A DNA stretch of 64,000 nucleotides from CAWDPQ01 sp963804245 (GTDB lineage Bacteria; Acidobacteriota; Vicinamibacteria; Vicinamibacterales; 2-12-FULL-66-21): contig CAWDPQ010000005.1 in NCBI GenBank assembly GCA_963804245.1, positions 1 through 64,000 of the forward strand, written 5' to 3'. Of this stretch, positions 9,524-20,138 are shown in pieces; the first letter of the stretch is position 1, and each line of letters opens with the position of its first letter. Both the position numbers and the translations under genes were made by a program. Below the pieces are notes generated by a model that was not told where the DNA came from, did not search any database, and saw only the letters and a program-made list of their open reading frames with translations.

Positions 9524-10545
9524 TTACGGAGCAAGAAGGAGAGGGGCATCATCGGCCGCCGCTTGATAAGCGGCGAAAGTCGCGGTGAGCGTCTTCAGGT
9601 TGTTCTCCGCCTGCTGCACGGGTGCCTGGCCGCCAAGCATGCCATCGGCGAACTCCCGCTGGAGCAGGAAAAACGCGTCGACGTAGTCCACCGTGGGCGA
9701 CCGCTGCTCATCGAGCACGACGGTATTGCCTGAAGCCACGCGGTATCGGGAGACATCGCCGCGCGTCATCCGCCCCTCGAAAAATGCCTCTCCTGCATCG
9801 CCGACGAGCAGCACACTGCCCTGCGCTAGCCCGTGCGCCTTCCACGAGATGTCGAGGACTGCGGTCGTATCCCGATAGCCGAAGACGACGTGCGCCAGGC
9901 TGTCTCCGCGCACGCGCGGGTTGATGCGCTGGAGGCGCGCTGACACCCGATCGGGCTCACCGAGAAGCGCGCGGACCATGTCCACGAGGTGCACGCCGTA
10001 TTCGAGCAGGACGCCGCGTTCCGCTTCTGCCTTGAACAGTTCAGGAGGCTCATGTGCGTCGTGTTGCGTCAGATGGAGAAAGCGGAGCGGACCGAAGAAC
10101 CCCGCTCGGTGTCGCTGGAGCATGTCGCGAAACCAGGGCCGATATGGATGGTTCTCGTGGACGAGAAAGAGGCGGTGATAGTCGCGCAACTCACTCACGA
10201 GCGCCCGCGCGTCCTCCAGCCGGTCGCAGAGCGGCTTCTGACAGATGATGTGCACTCCCGGCCTGCGCGGCTCGGAGACAATGCTCGCGGTGCAACCAGG
10301 GCGGCGTCACGATGTCGACGAAATCAAGGGACGCCTCGGCTTGCCCTGGCGCGACATTGGCGAACAGACTGTCCAATGTCTCATGGACATCGGGCAAGCG
10401 GGGCGAACTGCGCGCGACGTTCTTCGGCGCGACTTCGCACCGGGTCGACGAGCGCCACAATCTCGACTTCAGGGATCCGCTGCCAGCCGCGGAGGTGGAA
10501 CTCGGAAATCATGCCGCAGCCGACGACCGCTCCGCGCAGTTTCAT
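9524..10545 (-). CDS. Gfo/Idh/MocA-family oxidoreductase (two frameshifts)
   Basis: This NAD(P)-dependent sugar or cyclitol dehydrogenase has an N-terminal Rossmann fold. From ATG at 10545 the product reads VVGCGMISEFHLRGWQRIPE. The frame is lost in a C4 run on the coding strand (10400-10403), resumes as RLPDVHETLDSLFANVAP and FVDIVTPPWLH, and is lost again at a G3 run (10257-10259) before VHIICQKPLCDRLEDARALV, which holds the family's substrate-side Lys. Removing one base at each place gives about 339 residues, the usual family length. There is no signal peptide, so it acts in the cytoplasm. It lies behind the peptidase and LLM genes on the same strand. The substrate is unknown. Confidence 0.8.
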
Positions 10546-10589
10546 CCGCGCATCGTACCGCGTTCGGCTCGGACACGGTCAAGCTGCGA

Positions 10590-11466
10590 TCATCTCTGCC
10601 ACACTCTGTCGATCAGGGCCGCCTCGAAGTCCTCAATCTCCTCGCCAAACGCCGCCCGGAAGTTTCCGGTGCGATCCTCAGATGTGGCAAAACGCTTGAA
10701 GTAACCGAGCACGGCGGGAATACCGTGACGCTCGAGCAGGAAATCCGCGGCGAGGAACGCCATCGGATACATCGTTGCGCTATGACTTTTGCCGGCGTTC
10801 ACCCACTGCGGGAACGTCACGAGCTCGGAAAGCCGCGGCAGTTTCGATCGGCCGGCCGCTCGCAACTCGCTCTGTCGCGCGCGACGGATCGCCGTCAGCG
10901 ACACGCTCCGTTCGAGCCGCGCGAGCACACGGATCGACAGCCACTCGGCGAAACCCTCGCGTAGCCATTGGTCGGAGGTGCCACGCCGGCCACCTCCGAG
11001 CTGGTACTGCAGCGTATGACCCAGCTCATGCGCGAGCAAGGCGACGCGTTCACCCCAGGGCAGCGACGATCAGGCGTGCATCGTTCAGCAGCACACCGCG
11101 GTGCCCACCAACCGCCACCATCGTGTTCGCGGTGCTCCGCGCGAGCGCTGCGTCGTAACCGACCTCGAGCAGCACCCTCTCGAACGCCTCGGTATTCGGA
11201 TAGAAGCGAAAGGTAATCGGAAACGACGAGAACCCCAGCTCACGCTCGGCGATCGAGGCCACCGTCGCGGCCGCCGTGCGGTAGTCAGCAATTTGATCGA
11301 GGCGCGACGCCGGGCGGAGATCAGGGTGCGGCACGGAGACGAGCCTCGGTTCGCTCGATACGGCACACGCGGACACAACGGCTGCCGCGACCGCCAGTTT
11401 CCCGAGCGCACGAGCGACACTCAGAGCGTGTTGCGCGTGAGGCATGGACCCAGGTAAGCGTCGCAT
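10590..11466 (-). CDS. Lipoprotein zinc metallopeptidase, peptidase MA-like (one frameshift)
   Basis: This is a membrane-anchored gluzincin. The N-terminus (from 11466, or from an in-frame ATG at 11445) is a lipoprotein leader ending VVSACAVSS. The catalytic HEXXH is AHELGHTLQ, and the third ligand is probably the Glu of GFAEW about 25 residues on. The halves are in different frames: the first ends DARLIVAALG near 11050, while the second continues LPWGERVALLAHELGH. One surplus base in the CCCCAGGG stretch (11052-11059) explains this. The start lies 13 bases after the LLM stop, and GAGGG overlaps that stop. The target protein is unknown. Confidence 0.75.
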
Positions 11467-11479
11467 TCGCCGTCGGCCC

Positions 11480-12466
11480 TCAGATCTGCGCACCAACTTC
11501 CGCGACGATCTCGTACGAGCGTATGCGTGCCGCGTGGTCATAGATGTGCGACACGATGATGATTTCGTCGGGCGCCAGGCGGGACATGAACGTGCGCAGC
11601 CCTGACTCGATCGTGTCTGCCGAGCCGACGAACGAAATCGCCGTCGCTTCCTCGAGACGAATCCAGTCCACCGGCACGATGTCTTTCTCGAATTCCCTGC
11701 TCGGTGGTGGAAGCGCTATCGGCCTCCCCTGTCGCAGGCTGGCGAATGCCTGACGTCCAGACGTCGCCAGAAACCGCGCCTCATCGTCGGTGGCGGCGGC
11801 AACGACGTTCACGCCAAGGATGAGATGCGGCTTGTCGAGGGTCTTCGAGGGACGGAATGTCGTGCGATAGAGCTCGACGGCAGGCAACATCAGCGACGCG
11901 GCAAAGTGCGAGGCGAAGGCGAAGGGCAGGCCGAATGCGGCCGCCACCTGCGCACCGAACAGGCTCGAGCCCAGGATGTAGATGGGCACGTCGAGCCCGC
12001 CGCCCGGCACGGCCCTCACCGTCTGTCCGTCTTGCGGATGGAAGTACGACATCAGCTCGATGACGTCCGATGGGAACGCTTCCGGATTGCTGGCCAGCGT
12101 GCGGCGAAGCGCGCGCGCGGTGTTGGGATCGGTGCCCGGCGCGCGGCCGAGGCCGAGGTCGATCCGGCCTGGAAACAGTGATTCGAGCGTGCCGAACTGC
12201 TCGGCGACGACGAGCGGCGCATGATTCGGGAGCATGATCCCACCGGCGCCGACCCGGATCGTCGTGGTGCCCGCCGCGACGTGTGCGATCACCACTGCCG
12301 TCGCAGCGCTGGCAATGCCCGGCATGTTGTGATGTTCGGCAATCCAGTAGCGGCGAAACCCTAGACGTTCGGCGTGCTGCGCCAGGCTCAGCGAGTTGCG
12401 GAGCGCCATCGCGGCATCGCCTCCCTGGACGATGGGCGCCAGGTCGAGGACCGACAACGAGGCCAT
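11480..12466 (-). CDS. LLM-class flavin-dependent oxidoreductase (MsnO8-like)
   Basis: This 328-residue TIM-barrel flavin monooxygenase is of the bacterial-luciferase-like class, in the subgroup annotated MsnO8-like. Diagnostic stretches are the start LSVLDLAPIVQGGDA, RYWIAEHHNMPGIAS, VGAGGIMLPNHAPL and RIDLGLGRAPGTDP. Such enzymes use reduced FMN and O2 to oxidise small organics; the substrate here is unknown. There is no signal peptide. It is the first of three genes on the minus strand, followed after 13 bases by the peptidase. A CATACT sequence five bases upstream of the ATG may be a -10 box. Confidence 0.85.
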   Translation of the reverse strand: MASLSVLDLAPIVQGGDAAMALRNSLSLAQHAERLGFRRYWIAEHHNMPGIASAATAVVIAHVAAGTTTIRVGAGGIMLPNHAPLVVAEQFGTLESLFPGRIDLGLGRAPGTDPNTARALRRTLASNPEAFPSDVIELMSYFHPQDGQTVRAVPGGGLDVPIYILGSSLFGAQVAAAFGLPFAFASHFAASLMLPAVELYRTTFRPSKTLDKPHLILGVNVVAAATDDEARFLATSGRQAFASLRQGRPIALPPPSREFEKDIVPVDWIRLEEATAISFVGSADTIESGLRTFMSRLAPDEIIIVSHIYDHAARIRSYEIVAEVGAQI

Positions 12467-12482
12467 TTCCTAGTATGCCGCG

Positions 12483-15182
12483 CTATTTCTTGAGAGGGAC
12501 CTGCTGTTTCAGCTCTTCGAACCAGTTGAGGACCACATTGATCTGGGTCAACGCATCACCCTGACGCTGACCGGAAGTGACAATTCCAATCAACCGTTGC
12601 CCGTCGGGCATCATGTCGTAGACCCTGGCGACAGTGGGGCCGAAGTTCTCGAACGGTCTGGGAATCGACGCGGCACTGCTGAAGTCGAATCCTCGTCCCG
12701 TCTTGATAGTCACCCTGAAAAGAGACGCGGCAGTCGTATAAAAGAGCTCTTTGCCGTCCGGCGCCCACACCGGGCCAATGCCCCTTGGCGCGATCCGAGA
12801 CTTGGCGCCCGTCCTTGGAAACGGTTCGACGAAAACTCCGTTATCGCGCGGGCTGAACAGCTGATACGCAACCCATCGACCATCGGGAGAAAACGCGGCA
12901 CTCAGTGGAAAGGCGGACCGCAAATCGCCGTACTGTTCCGCCTTCCCGTCGGGAACCGAGAAGGACCACAGGGTATAGCCCGCGTTCGTCAGGGTGCTGA
13001 AAAGGAATCGGTCCCCGCTTCGCGACCACGACTCAGGGATGTGCGAATCGCCCGGGTCCGGTCTCGTGAGACGCTGCGCTGTGTCGGTCCCATCCGCGCG
13101 TTGCCAGAAAATTGCCGGGTCTTTCTCGCGATCGGACTGGAACGCGACCCGCTGACCATCCGGCGTCCAGACTGGAAATCGATTCCGCCCTCCGAATGTC
13201 AGTTGCCGCATCGAGCTCTCGTCCGAGAGATCGTGGATCCAGATGTTCGCCCCGGTTTCGTCCTCGATGCCCAGCGCGACGCGCTTCCCGTCGGGGGAGA
13301 TGCGTGGCCCCTGGTATGCGCCGGCAGGGATCTTCAGTTGTTCAATGGTCCCGGCCCGGTCGCTGAAAGCGAGCTGGTTGTGCGAGGACAAACCGGAAGT
13401 GGAACCGGGAATGTATACGAGCGAGCCGGTATCGGAAACGCCGAAGTGGGCCACCCCTGTCTGGGCGCCGTCCGATCGCCTGATGCCTTCCACGACGGGA
13501 ACGCGGCTGCCGCTGAGCGACAATCGTCTGGCGTCGAATGGCGCCGCGAACAACAGGCCCCCCTTCGCATACACAAGGTGTCCAGTGGGCAGATACCTGG
13601 CGTCACTTCCGCCGTCGACGATGACGCGGCGAACGCCCGTCTTCAGAGACTGCGCAACGACCTGCGCGCTGTCCCACTTTTCCTCGGCTGTCCGTAGCGC
13701 CAGCGTAAACAGTAGGGTTTCTCCGTCCGGCAGCAGTTCAGGACCGTACGCGAGCTCGCCGGTCTTGACGCTGACGATCTGCTCCGGCTTCCCACCGCTC
13801 GGCGACACCCTCAGAATCCCGTTGCCGCCCTGGCCCACCAGGATGCCGTCCGCGGCCCAGCGCACGCCGTGCGGGCGGTCGGCCCGGCAAATGGTGACCG
13901 GTGCGCCTCCGGTAGCAGCAATTGTCTTGATCGTTTCATCGGTGGCCGACCAGAACGCCAAGGATCGCCCGTCTGGCGAGAAGGTGGGATTCAAGACACC
14001 GCCGCTACCTTCGGCGCCGGAGATGGGGCGGGCCTGCAGCTCCGACATCGCACGGAGGTACAGCTGCTGGTTGGCCGCGTACGCGAACCGCGTCCCATCC
14101 GGCGAGATGGCGATCACCTGACGGCCGGCGTTCGTGAACTGTTGCCCTTCCGGCAGTGGCAGCGTGAATCGCGAGACCGGCGGCGGCGTCGATCGTGTCG
14201 CAGTCCACACGCCCCAGCCAGTGAGCCCGCCGGCAACGACGGCAGTGGTCACAATCGGAATAGCACGCCGCCACAGCGGCGGCGCGGGCGCGCTGATCTG
14301 GACGATTGCAGACCTGCCGTACGGATCGGCGGCGACTGCTTCGATCTCGGCGCGCACATCGCCGATCGCCTGCCAGCGCCGCTTCGGAGCTTTCTCCAAA
14401 CAGCGGCGCAGGAGATCGCGCAAACGCGGGTGGAGATTCGGCGGAAGTGACTCGAGATTCGGATCACGCACGAGCACCGACGCGAGCACGTCGGGCGCTG
14501 TGTCACCTGGGAACGGCTGGCGCCCCGTCAACATCTCGAAGAGCACCGTGCCGAACGAGAACACGTCGCTGCGATGATCCGCCGGAAATCCCTTCGCCTG
14601 TTCCGGGGACATGTACGCGGCCGTCCCGAGAATCAGCCCGGCTTGCGTCGCCATCATGCTCAGCGTCGGAGAGTTGGCGCCGCTGCCGGATGCGGTCTCG
14701 TTCTCCATCACCTTCGCCAGGCCGAAGTCGAGCACCTTCACCTGGCCGTCCGGCGCGATCTTCACGTTCGCCGGCTTCAGGTCGCGGTGGACGACGCCTT
14801 TTTCGTGCGCCGCCTCGAGCGCCTCGGCGATCTGGATGGCAATGGTCAGCGTTTCCTCGACGGGCATCGGCCCGCGCCGCAGCCGATCGGCCAGCGTCTC
14901 CCCCTCGATCAGCTCCATGACCAGGAAGTGCTGACCGTCGACGCACTCCATGCCGAACAGGGATGCGATCCGCGGATGGTTGAGCGCCGCCAGCATCTTC
15001 GCCTCGCGCTGGAATCGCCCGACCCGTTCTTCGTCCGAGGCAAACTGGTCGAGGATTACCTTGATCGCAACAGTCCGTCCGAGCTTCGTATCGCGCGCAC
15101 GATAGACCTCCCCCATGCCGCCGGCGCCGATGGCGGCGAGAATTTCATAAGAGCCGAGTCGTGTTCCTGTGCTGAGCGGCAT
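12483..15182 (-). CDS. Ser/Thr protein kinase with PD40/WD40-like beta-propeller
   Basis: This one-pass membrane kinase has 899 residues. The cytoplasmic kinase domain is complete: GAGGMGEVY (P-loop), VAIKVI (Lys), HRDLKPANVK (catalytic loop), DFGLAK (metal) and MSPEQ (activation segment), within about residues 8-275. A hydrophobic stretch (IPIVTTAVVAGGLTGWGVW) near residue 330 is the membrane helix. The remainder is a propeller of PD40/TolB-like repeats (FSPDGRSLAFWS, WTPDGQRVAFQS and others), presumably a periplasmic sensor. The architecture is very common in Acidobacteriota. I start it at ATG 15182, since the longer frame upstream is Arg-rich and has no kinase similarity. The ligand and targets are unknown. 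Confidence 0.9.
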   Translation of the reverse strand: MPLSTGTRLGSYEILAAIGAGGMGEVYRARDTKLGRTVAIKVILDQFASDEERVGRFQREAKMLAALNHPRIASLFGMECVDGQHFLVMELIEGETLADRLRRGPMPVEETLTIAIQIAEALEAAHEKGVVHRDLKPANVKIAPDGQVKVLDFGLAKVMENETASGSGANSPTLSMMATQAGLILGTAAYMSPEQAKGFPADHRSDVFSFGTVLFEMLTGRQPFPGDTAPDVLASVLVRDPNLESLPPNLHPRLRDLLRRCLEKAPKRRWQAIGDVRAEIEAVAADPYGRSAIVQISAPAPPLWRRAIPIVTTAVVAGGLTGWGVWTATRSTPPPVSRFTLPLPEGQQFTNAGRQVIAISPDGTRFAYAANQQLYLRAMSELQARPISGAEGSGGVLNPTFSPDGRSLAFWSATDETIKTIAATGGAPVTICRADRPHGVRWAADGILVGQGGNGILRVSPSGGKPEQIVSVKTGELAYGPELLPDGETLLFTLALRTAEEKWDSAQVVAQSLKTGVRRVIVDGGSDARYLPTGHLVYAKGGLLFAAPFDARRLSLSGSRVPVVEGIRRSDGAQTGVAHFGVSDTGSLVYIPGSTSGLSSHNQLAFSDRAGTIEQLKIPAGAYQGPRISPDGKRVALGIEDETGANIWIHDLSDESSMRQLTFGGRNRFPVWTPDGQRVAFQSDREKDPAIFWQRADGTDTAQRLTRPDPGDSHIPESWSRSGDRFLFSTLTNAGYTLWSFSVPDGKAEQYGDLRSAFPLSAAFSPDGRWVAYQLFSPRDNGVFVEPFPRTGAKSRIAPRGIGPVWAPDGKELFYTTAASLFRVTIKTGRGFDFSSAASIPRPFENFGPTVARVYDMMPDGQRLIGIVTSGQRQGDALTQINVVLNWFEELKQQVPLKK

Positions 15183-15390
15183 GGGCTCGGGGCCAACTTC
15201 TTTCAATACGCGTGGGGCCCCACCCCCACGCGCTCGCGCTCCGCGCCTTTGTGCGCTCCGCGCGGGCCGCAGGCGCCCATGCCGCCTGAAGCGAGCCGAG
15301 GATCTGACGAACCGAGATGAGATCCGACAGAAAGGGGCATATAGGCGAGGTTCATTGTAGCCCCGGCGTAGTAGAGTCTCAGGAATCCGC
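15183..15390. other. Divergent intergenic region with GC-rich hairpin
   Basis: This is the region between the kinase (minus) and GMC dehydrogenase (plus) starts. An eight-base stem, GCGTGGGG/CCCCACGC (15210-15217 and 15224-15231), lies about 30 bases upstream of the kinase start and would fold in its leader. The rest is GC-rich with short repeats of GCGCTC type. I see no convincing -10/-35 pair. Confidence 0.35.
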
Positions 15391-16953
15391 ATGCAGCCCG
15401 ACACCTTCGACGTCGTCATCGTCGGCTCCGGCGCGTCGGGAGGCACTCTGGCCTCGCACCTCGCGCGACGCGGCGTGCGCGTGGCGATCGTGGAGGGCGG
15501 TCCGCGCATCAATACCCGCACGGATTTCAACACGCACGCACTCCCTTTCGACTTCCCCACACGGCAGATCCCGACGATGCGGCCGGGAAAGGCAGGGTTC
15601 GACTCGGAACGCAGTCGCGGCGTCGGCGGCAAGACGATGCTGTGGAATGCGGTCGCGCTGCGGTTCAGTCAACGGGACTTCAAGGGACGCACGTTCGAAG
15701 GAGCCGGCGAAGACTGGCCCATCGACTACAAGGACATCGCACCGTACTACGACACGATCGAGCGCGAAGTCGGGCTGTGTGGAAACCTCGACGGTCTCGA
15801 GGATCTGCCGGACGGCGTGTTTCTGCCGCCGGTCCCGCTGAAGTGCAGCGACGAGATTCTGAAGCGCGCCGCGCAATCGCTCGGTGCGAACCTGATTCAT
15901 GTCCGGAAAGCCACGCTCACGGTCCCGACCAACACACGTCCGGCATGTCATTTTTGCGGCAACTGCATGGCCGGATGTGATGTCGTGGCAAAGTACAACT
16001 CGGCAGACGTCCACATCGCCCCGGCCGAGAAGACCGGGCTCGTTACGGTCTTTCACGACTGCATCGTCCGCGAGGTCCTCGTGTCGGACGAAAACCGCGC
16101 GACCGGTGTCCGCTACCTGCACCGCGTACACCAGAAAGAAGGTGAAGTCCGTGGGCGTGCGGTGGTGGTGGCGTGCGCGTGCGTCCAGAGCATCGCGCTC
16201 CTGATGATGTCGAAGTCCAAGCGATATCCGACGGGGCTGGCGAACTCCAGCGGACAGCTTGGCCGACACTTCATTCCTCACTTCACGGGCGGGATCGAGT
16301 GCGTGCTCGAGGGTCTGCGGGGTAAGAAGCCGACCAACGACGAGGGGTTTCTCGACCATGCCTACCTTCCGTCGTTCATGCACAAGAAGAAGAGAAACTA
16401 CGCCCGCAGTTTTGGCGCGCAGGTGAACTATCAGAACCGACGCTTCGCGGGATGGGCGAAGAACGTCGGCGGATTCGGCCGTGGCTACAAGGCGGCGGTC
16501 AAGGCAGCCTATCCGGCGTTCATGCAGTTCACGCCATATGGCGAGATGCTTCCGAACGCGCAGTCGTACGTCGATCTCGATCCCGAACGAACCGACACGT
16601 TCGGTTTGCCGCTGGCGCGCCGCCACCTGCGGTGGGGCAAGAACGAGGAAGCGCTCTTCAACGACATGGTGCGCTGGAGCCTCGCGATCCTCGAGAAAGC
16701 GGGCGCAGAGCTGCTCTCCGTACCCGACGGCCCCGCGCCCAACCACGAACTGGGAGGCTGCCGCATGGGCACCGACCCGCGGTCGTCGATCGTCAACGCC
16801 GACTGCCGGACGCACGACGTACCGAATCTCTACGTCGTGGATGGGAGCGTCTTCCCGTCGGCGTCAGAGAAGAATCCGACCCACACGATCATGGCGCTCG
16901 CCGTGCGCGCCGCCGAGCACATTGCCGGACGGATGAAACGGGGTGACCTGTGA
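15391..16953 (+). CDS. GMC-family FAD-dependent oxidoreductase, catalytic subunit
   Basis: This 520-residue dehydrogenase oxidises an alcohol group of a sugar or similar substrate. The FAD-binding GxGxxG is VIVGSGASGGTLASHL (about residues 11-25). The active-site half is NHELGGCRMGT, and NPTHTIMALA near the end gives the second conserved His region. A Cys cluster, CHFCGNCMAGC (about residues 188-198), resembles the iron-sulfur site of membrane-bound FAD sugar dehydrogenases. The protein has no signal peptide, but the next gene has a Tat signal and overlaps it by four bases (ATGA). This suggests that the complex is exported together, as in gluconate and glucose dehydrogenases. Confidence 0.88.
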   Translation: MQPDTFDVVIVGSGASGGTLASHLARRGVRVAIVEGGPRINTRTDFNTHALPFDFPTRQIPTMRPGKAGFDSERSRGVGGKTMLWNAVALRFSQRDFKGRTFEGAGEDWPIDYKDIAPYYDTIEREVGLCGNLDGLEDLPDGVFLPPVPLKCSDEILKRAAQSLGANLIHVRKATLTVPTNTRPACHFCGNCMAGCDVVAKYNSADVHIAPAEKTGLVTVFHDCIVREVLVSDENRATGVRYLHRVHQKEGEVRGRAVVVACACVQSIALLMMSKSKRYPTGLANSSGQLGRHFIPHFTGGIECVLEGLRGKKPTNDEGFLDHAYLPSFMHKKKRNYARSFGAQVNYQNRRFAGWAKNVGGFGRGYKAAVKAAYPAFMQFTPYGEMLPNAQSYVDLDPERTDTFGLPLARRHLRWGKNEEALFNDMVRWSLAILEKAGAELLSVPDGPAPNHELGGCRMGTDPRSSIVNADCRTHDVPNLYVVDGSVFPSASEKNPTHTIMALAVRAAEHIAGRMKRGDL

Positions 16954-17685
16954 CGGAGACGCGGCGACAGGCTCTGAAGATGCTCGGCGCCATCGGCGCG
17001 ACGTGTGCCTTTCCGTTTGCCGGCGATGAGCTCTACGGCCAACACGTGCACACGACGCTGGCGCAGACCCCTGCGGGTCAACCGTACGCGCCCGCGTTCT
17101 TCACCCCGGCCGAGTACGCCACGCTGTCGAAACTCACCGACGTGATCATCCCGGCCACCGAGACGCCAGGCGCAACCCAGGCCGGCGTGCCGGAGTACAT
17201 CGATCGTGTCGTCTCACTGAACAAGGAGCATCAACCGCTGATCCGTGCAGGGCTGGCATGGCTGGAACAGCAGGCGAAGGCGCGGTTCTCACGCGAGTTC
17301 CAGGCTCTCGGTGAAGTCGATCACATCGCCATCCTGCAACCGCTCAGCGACGAGATCGATCGCCAGCGGCGGGCGACCGAGCGCAGGCAATTTCGAACCG
17401 ATGCGCCCTTCGACTCGCGCGATGGATCGCTTGCTCAGGGCAGGCAGGGGAAAACGGTGTACTGACGTGGCGATCACCGACAGGGATTACCCGGTGCGTT
17501 CTTCCTCCACCCCACCTGTCGGGCCCGAAGGCGACCCTGCCATGCCCGCCAGGTTCTTCCTTCTCGTCAAGAACCTCACAGCGGACGGGTACTACACCTC
17601 CCGCACCGGCCTCCTGGAGGAACTGGGCTACACGGGCAACGCCGCACTGGCCAGGTTTCCCTCGTGCGTGCTGCCGGAACACTAG
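16950..17685 (+). CDS. Gluconate 2-dehydrogenase subunit 3-family protein (frameshifted)
   Basis: This is the small partner subunit of the GMC dehydrogenase. The Tat motif TRRQALK at residues 4-10 and the hydrophobic run LGAIGATCAFPFAG would carry the folded pair across the membrane. The family core is visible as FFTPAEYATLSKLTDVIIPA and GVPEYIDRVVSLN. The first frame ends at 17465; the +1 frame carries the expected C-terminus ARFFLLVKNLTADGYYTS and ELGYTGNAALARFPSC, ending 17685. The break lies somewhere in 17370-17540, and the linker there is longer than I expect for the family, so the exact repair is unclear. No cytochrome subunit follows. Confidence 0.7.
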
Positions 17686-17717
17686 CGGCGAAGCGAAAAA
17701 CAGGAAGCGTGAAGCGA

Positions 17718-20040
17718 CTAGAGGTGTTCGACCAGATACCTGGCGATGAGCTGATAAATGTGCGCTGACGTGCCCGGACCCTCGGTGATCGTGTGCGTCC
17801 GGTTCGGGTAGACCATCAGGTCGAACGGTTTACCGAGCTCGACGAGGCGATTCACCAGCCGCTCCGTGCCCTGGTAGTGCACATTGTCGTCGCCGGAACC
17901 GTGAACGATCAGCAACCTGCCTTTCAATCCTTCGGCGAAGTTGATCGCCGAACCGCGGCGGTAGCCGTCCCCATTGTCTTTCGGCAGTCCCATGTACCTT
18001 TCCTGATAGATGGTGTCGTAGAGTCGTTGATCGGGTACTGGCGCAACGGCGACTCCAACCTTGTAAACATCCGGAAAGCGAAACATGGCATTCAGGGTGT
18101 TCGTGCCCCCACCGCTCCAGCCCCAGATGCCGATGCGGGAGCTGTCGATGAAGGCGTGCCGCGCAGTGAGGGCACGGATGGCGGCAGCCTGTTCCTTCGA
18201 CGACAGGTCACCGACTGACCCATACACGACCTGCCGCCACGCCGCACCTTTCGGTGCCGGCGTGCCACGATTGTCGAAACTGACGACCACGTAGCCGGCT
18301 TCAGCGAGCGCGCGTTGGAACAGCCGCAGCTCGTCCCACCATTCGTCGACCACAGTCTGCCCCGCCGGCTCTCCGTAGACGTAGACGAGTACGGGGTATC
18401 TGTGCGATGGATCGAAGGACGACGGCTTCAGCATCCAGCCGTCCAGGACGACACCGTCACCGATATCCACGGTCAGAAATTCCACAGGCACTTGAGGATC
18501 GGGTTCGAGCTTCGCGCTGAGCGTCGAAGTGTCGGTCAGGGCGCGGACTGAACGATGTGTCGGCAACTCGACAACTTCCACGCGAGGAGCCACGTCGAAA
18601 CGTGACGACGTGTGGAAGGCGTAGCGGCCGCCTGGCGCCAGGTCGTAGTCGTGCGTGCCGGGCTGGTCGGCGGGTGTGACGCGCACAGGCAACCCGGTGC
18701 CGTCGAGCGGCGCGCGATAGAGATAGCGCTGTGTCGCATTCGACGGCGACGCGCGAAAGTAGAGCGAGCGCTCCTCGGCATCGATTCCGACGACGTCCGT
18801 CACGTCGGCATCGAACCGGGTAATGAGCTTGGGCTGTTGATCGGCGCTTGCCGACTCACCATTACTTCCTGATTGCGCGGACGCCGGCGGACGCGGCACG
18901 CGGTAGACGTGACGCCAGCCGTCGCGCTCGCTGATCCAGAGAAAGGCCTGGCCTTTGTCAATCCAGAGAATGTTCTCCATGACTTCGAGCCACGCCTTTG
19001 ACTCGTCGCGAAACAGTCGTGAGACAGCGCCGCTTCGAACATCGGCGAGTAGAAAGTCATTGCGATTCTGCAGGCGATTCAATTGCTGCATCGCCACGGT
19101 ACGCGCATCGACCCATTCCAGACTGGCAAGGTAAGTGTCGCGAGGATCGCCCGGCGTCTGCATCCAGCGGGTCTTCCCGCCAGCCGCGTCGACGACGCCG
19201 ATGCGGACTGCGGAGTTGGTCGTCCCCACTTTCGGGTATGGAATGCGCGTGATCTTCGGATACAGCGTCGAGGTGTCGTCGATCAGCGAGAAAATGCCGA
19301 CGCCAGTCGTATCGAATTGCCAATAGGCAATGCGCTCGCCGTCGGGGCTCCAACGGAAACAGTCGCGGACTGAGAGCTCTTCTTCGTAGACCCAGTCGGA
19401 AGTGCCATTGATCGTTGTCTCGGAACCGTCGCGGGTGATCTGCGTAATCTTACCGTCGTCAACACGCTCGACGTAGATGTCGTTCGCACGCACGTAGGCG
19501 ACTCGCGAGCCATCCGGTGAGAACTTCGCGAACATGAGACCCGAATCCGTTTGCTCGTCAGCTGACTTTCTCGCCGGTTCGAGCTTGCCGCCCAGCTTCT
19601 TGAGCGCGCCCGTCGACACGTCGAGCACCCAGTAATCGCCGCGCGTGTTGTCGCGCCAGACTTTTTGCGTGTTGGTAAAGAGAAGGATGCGCCGCCCATC
19701 CGACGACCAGGTGTAGTCCTCGATCTCGATCGGTGGCTTTCCGGCGGGTGCCAGCTTGGACCCGCCGATGAGAACTGTCCGGGCGCCGGTAACCGCGTCA
19801 TACCGAGCGATCTCGGAACCAGCGCCTTCCGGCAGGCTTTTCGACGATCGCGTAGGCACTTCCGTCCGGGAGCCAGCGGGCCGGACCGAACTGCGGTGCA
19901 GCGTAGGCTTTTTCCTTGAAGATGCGATCGATCTGCGCGTGGAGGGTCGGCGCAGGATCGGCAGGCTGCGCCTGAAGCGCGGCCATCAGCAGCGCCGCCA
20001 GGACAAGCGCATTCAGCGATCGCGAAGATCTGAATCTCAT
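17718..20040 (-). CDS. S9B (dipeptidyl-peptidase IV-like) exopeptidase (one frameshift)
   Basis: This secreted prolyl dipeptidyl-peptidase has a DPPIV-type N-terminal propeller and an alpha/beta-hydrolase domain. From ATG 20040 there is a signal peptide ending ALQAQ. The catalytic Ser is in GIWGWSGGGTN, the Asp is in VHGSGDDNVHYQ and the His is in PNRTHTI. The DPPIV Glu motif is DWVYEEE, which selects the free N-terminus of the substrate. The frame breaks near 19826-19842 (AYAIVEK, then LPEGAGSEIARYD in the next frame), and removing one base restores about 770 residues. A TAGAAT box lies eight bases before the start codon. It converges on the GMC operon. Confidence 0.85.
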
Positions 20041-20138
20041 TGAAGGAAATTCTAACCGTGAAGGGATCAACTCCCGATCTCCAACCCTATTCCGGACCGG
20101 CTCGAAGCCGATCGCCGGTAGGAGATCGAGAGTTGACG

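Noticed and set aside
15183..15632. N-terminal extension of the Ser/Thr kinase by 150 codons
   Set aside because: The extra part is Arg-rich and runs into the divergent GMC gene; the kinase domain begins right after the ATG at 15182.
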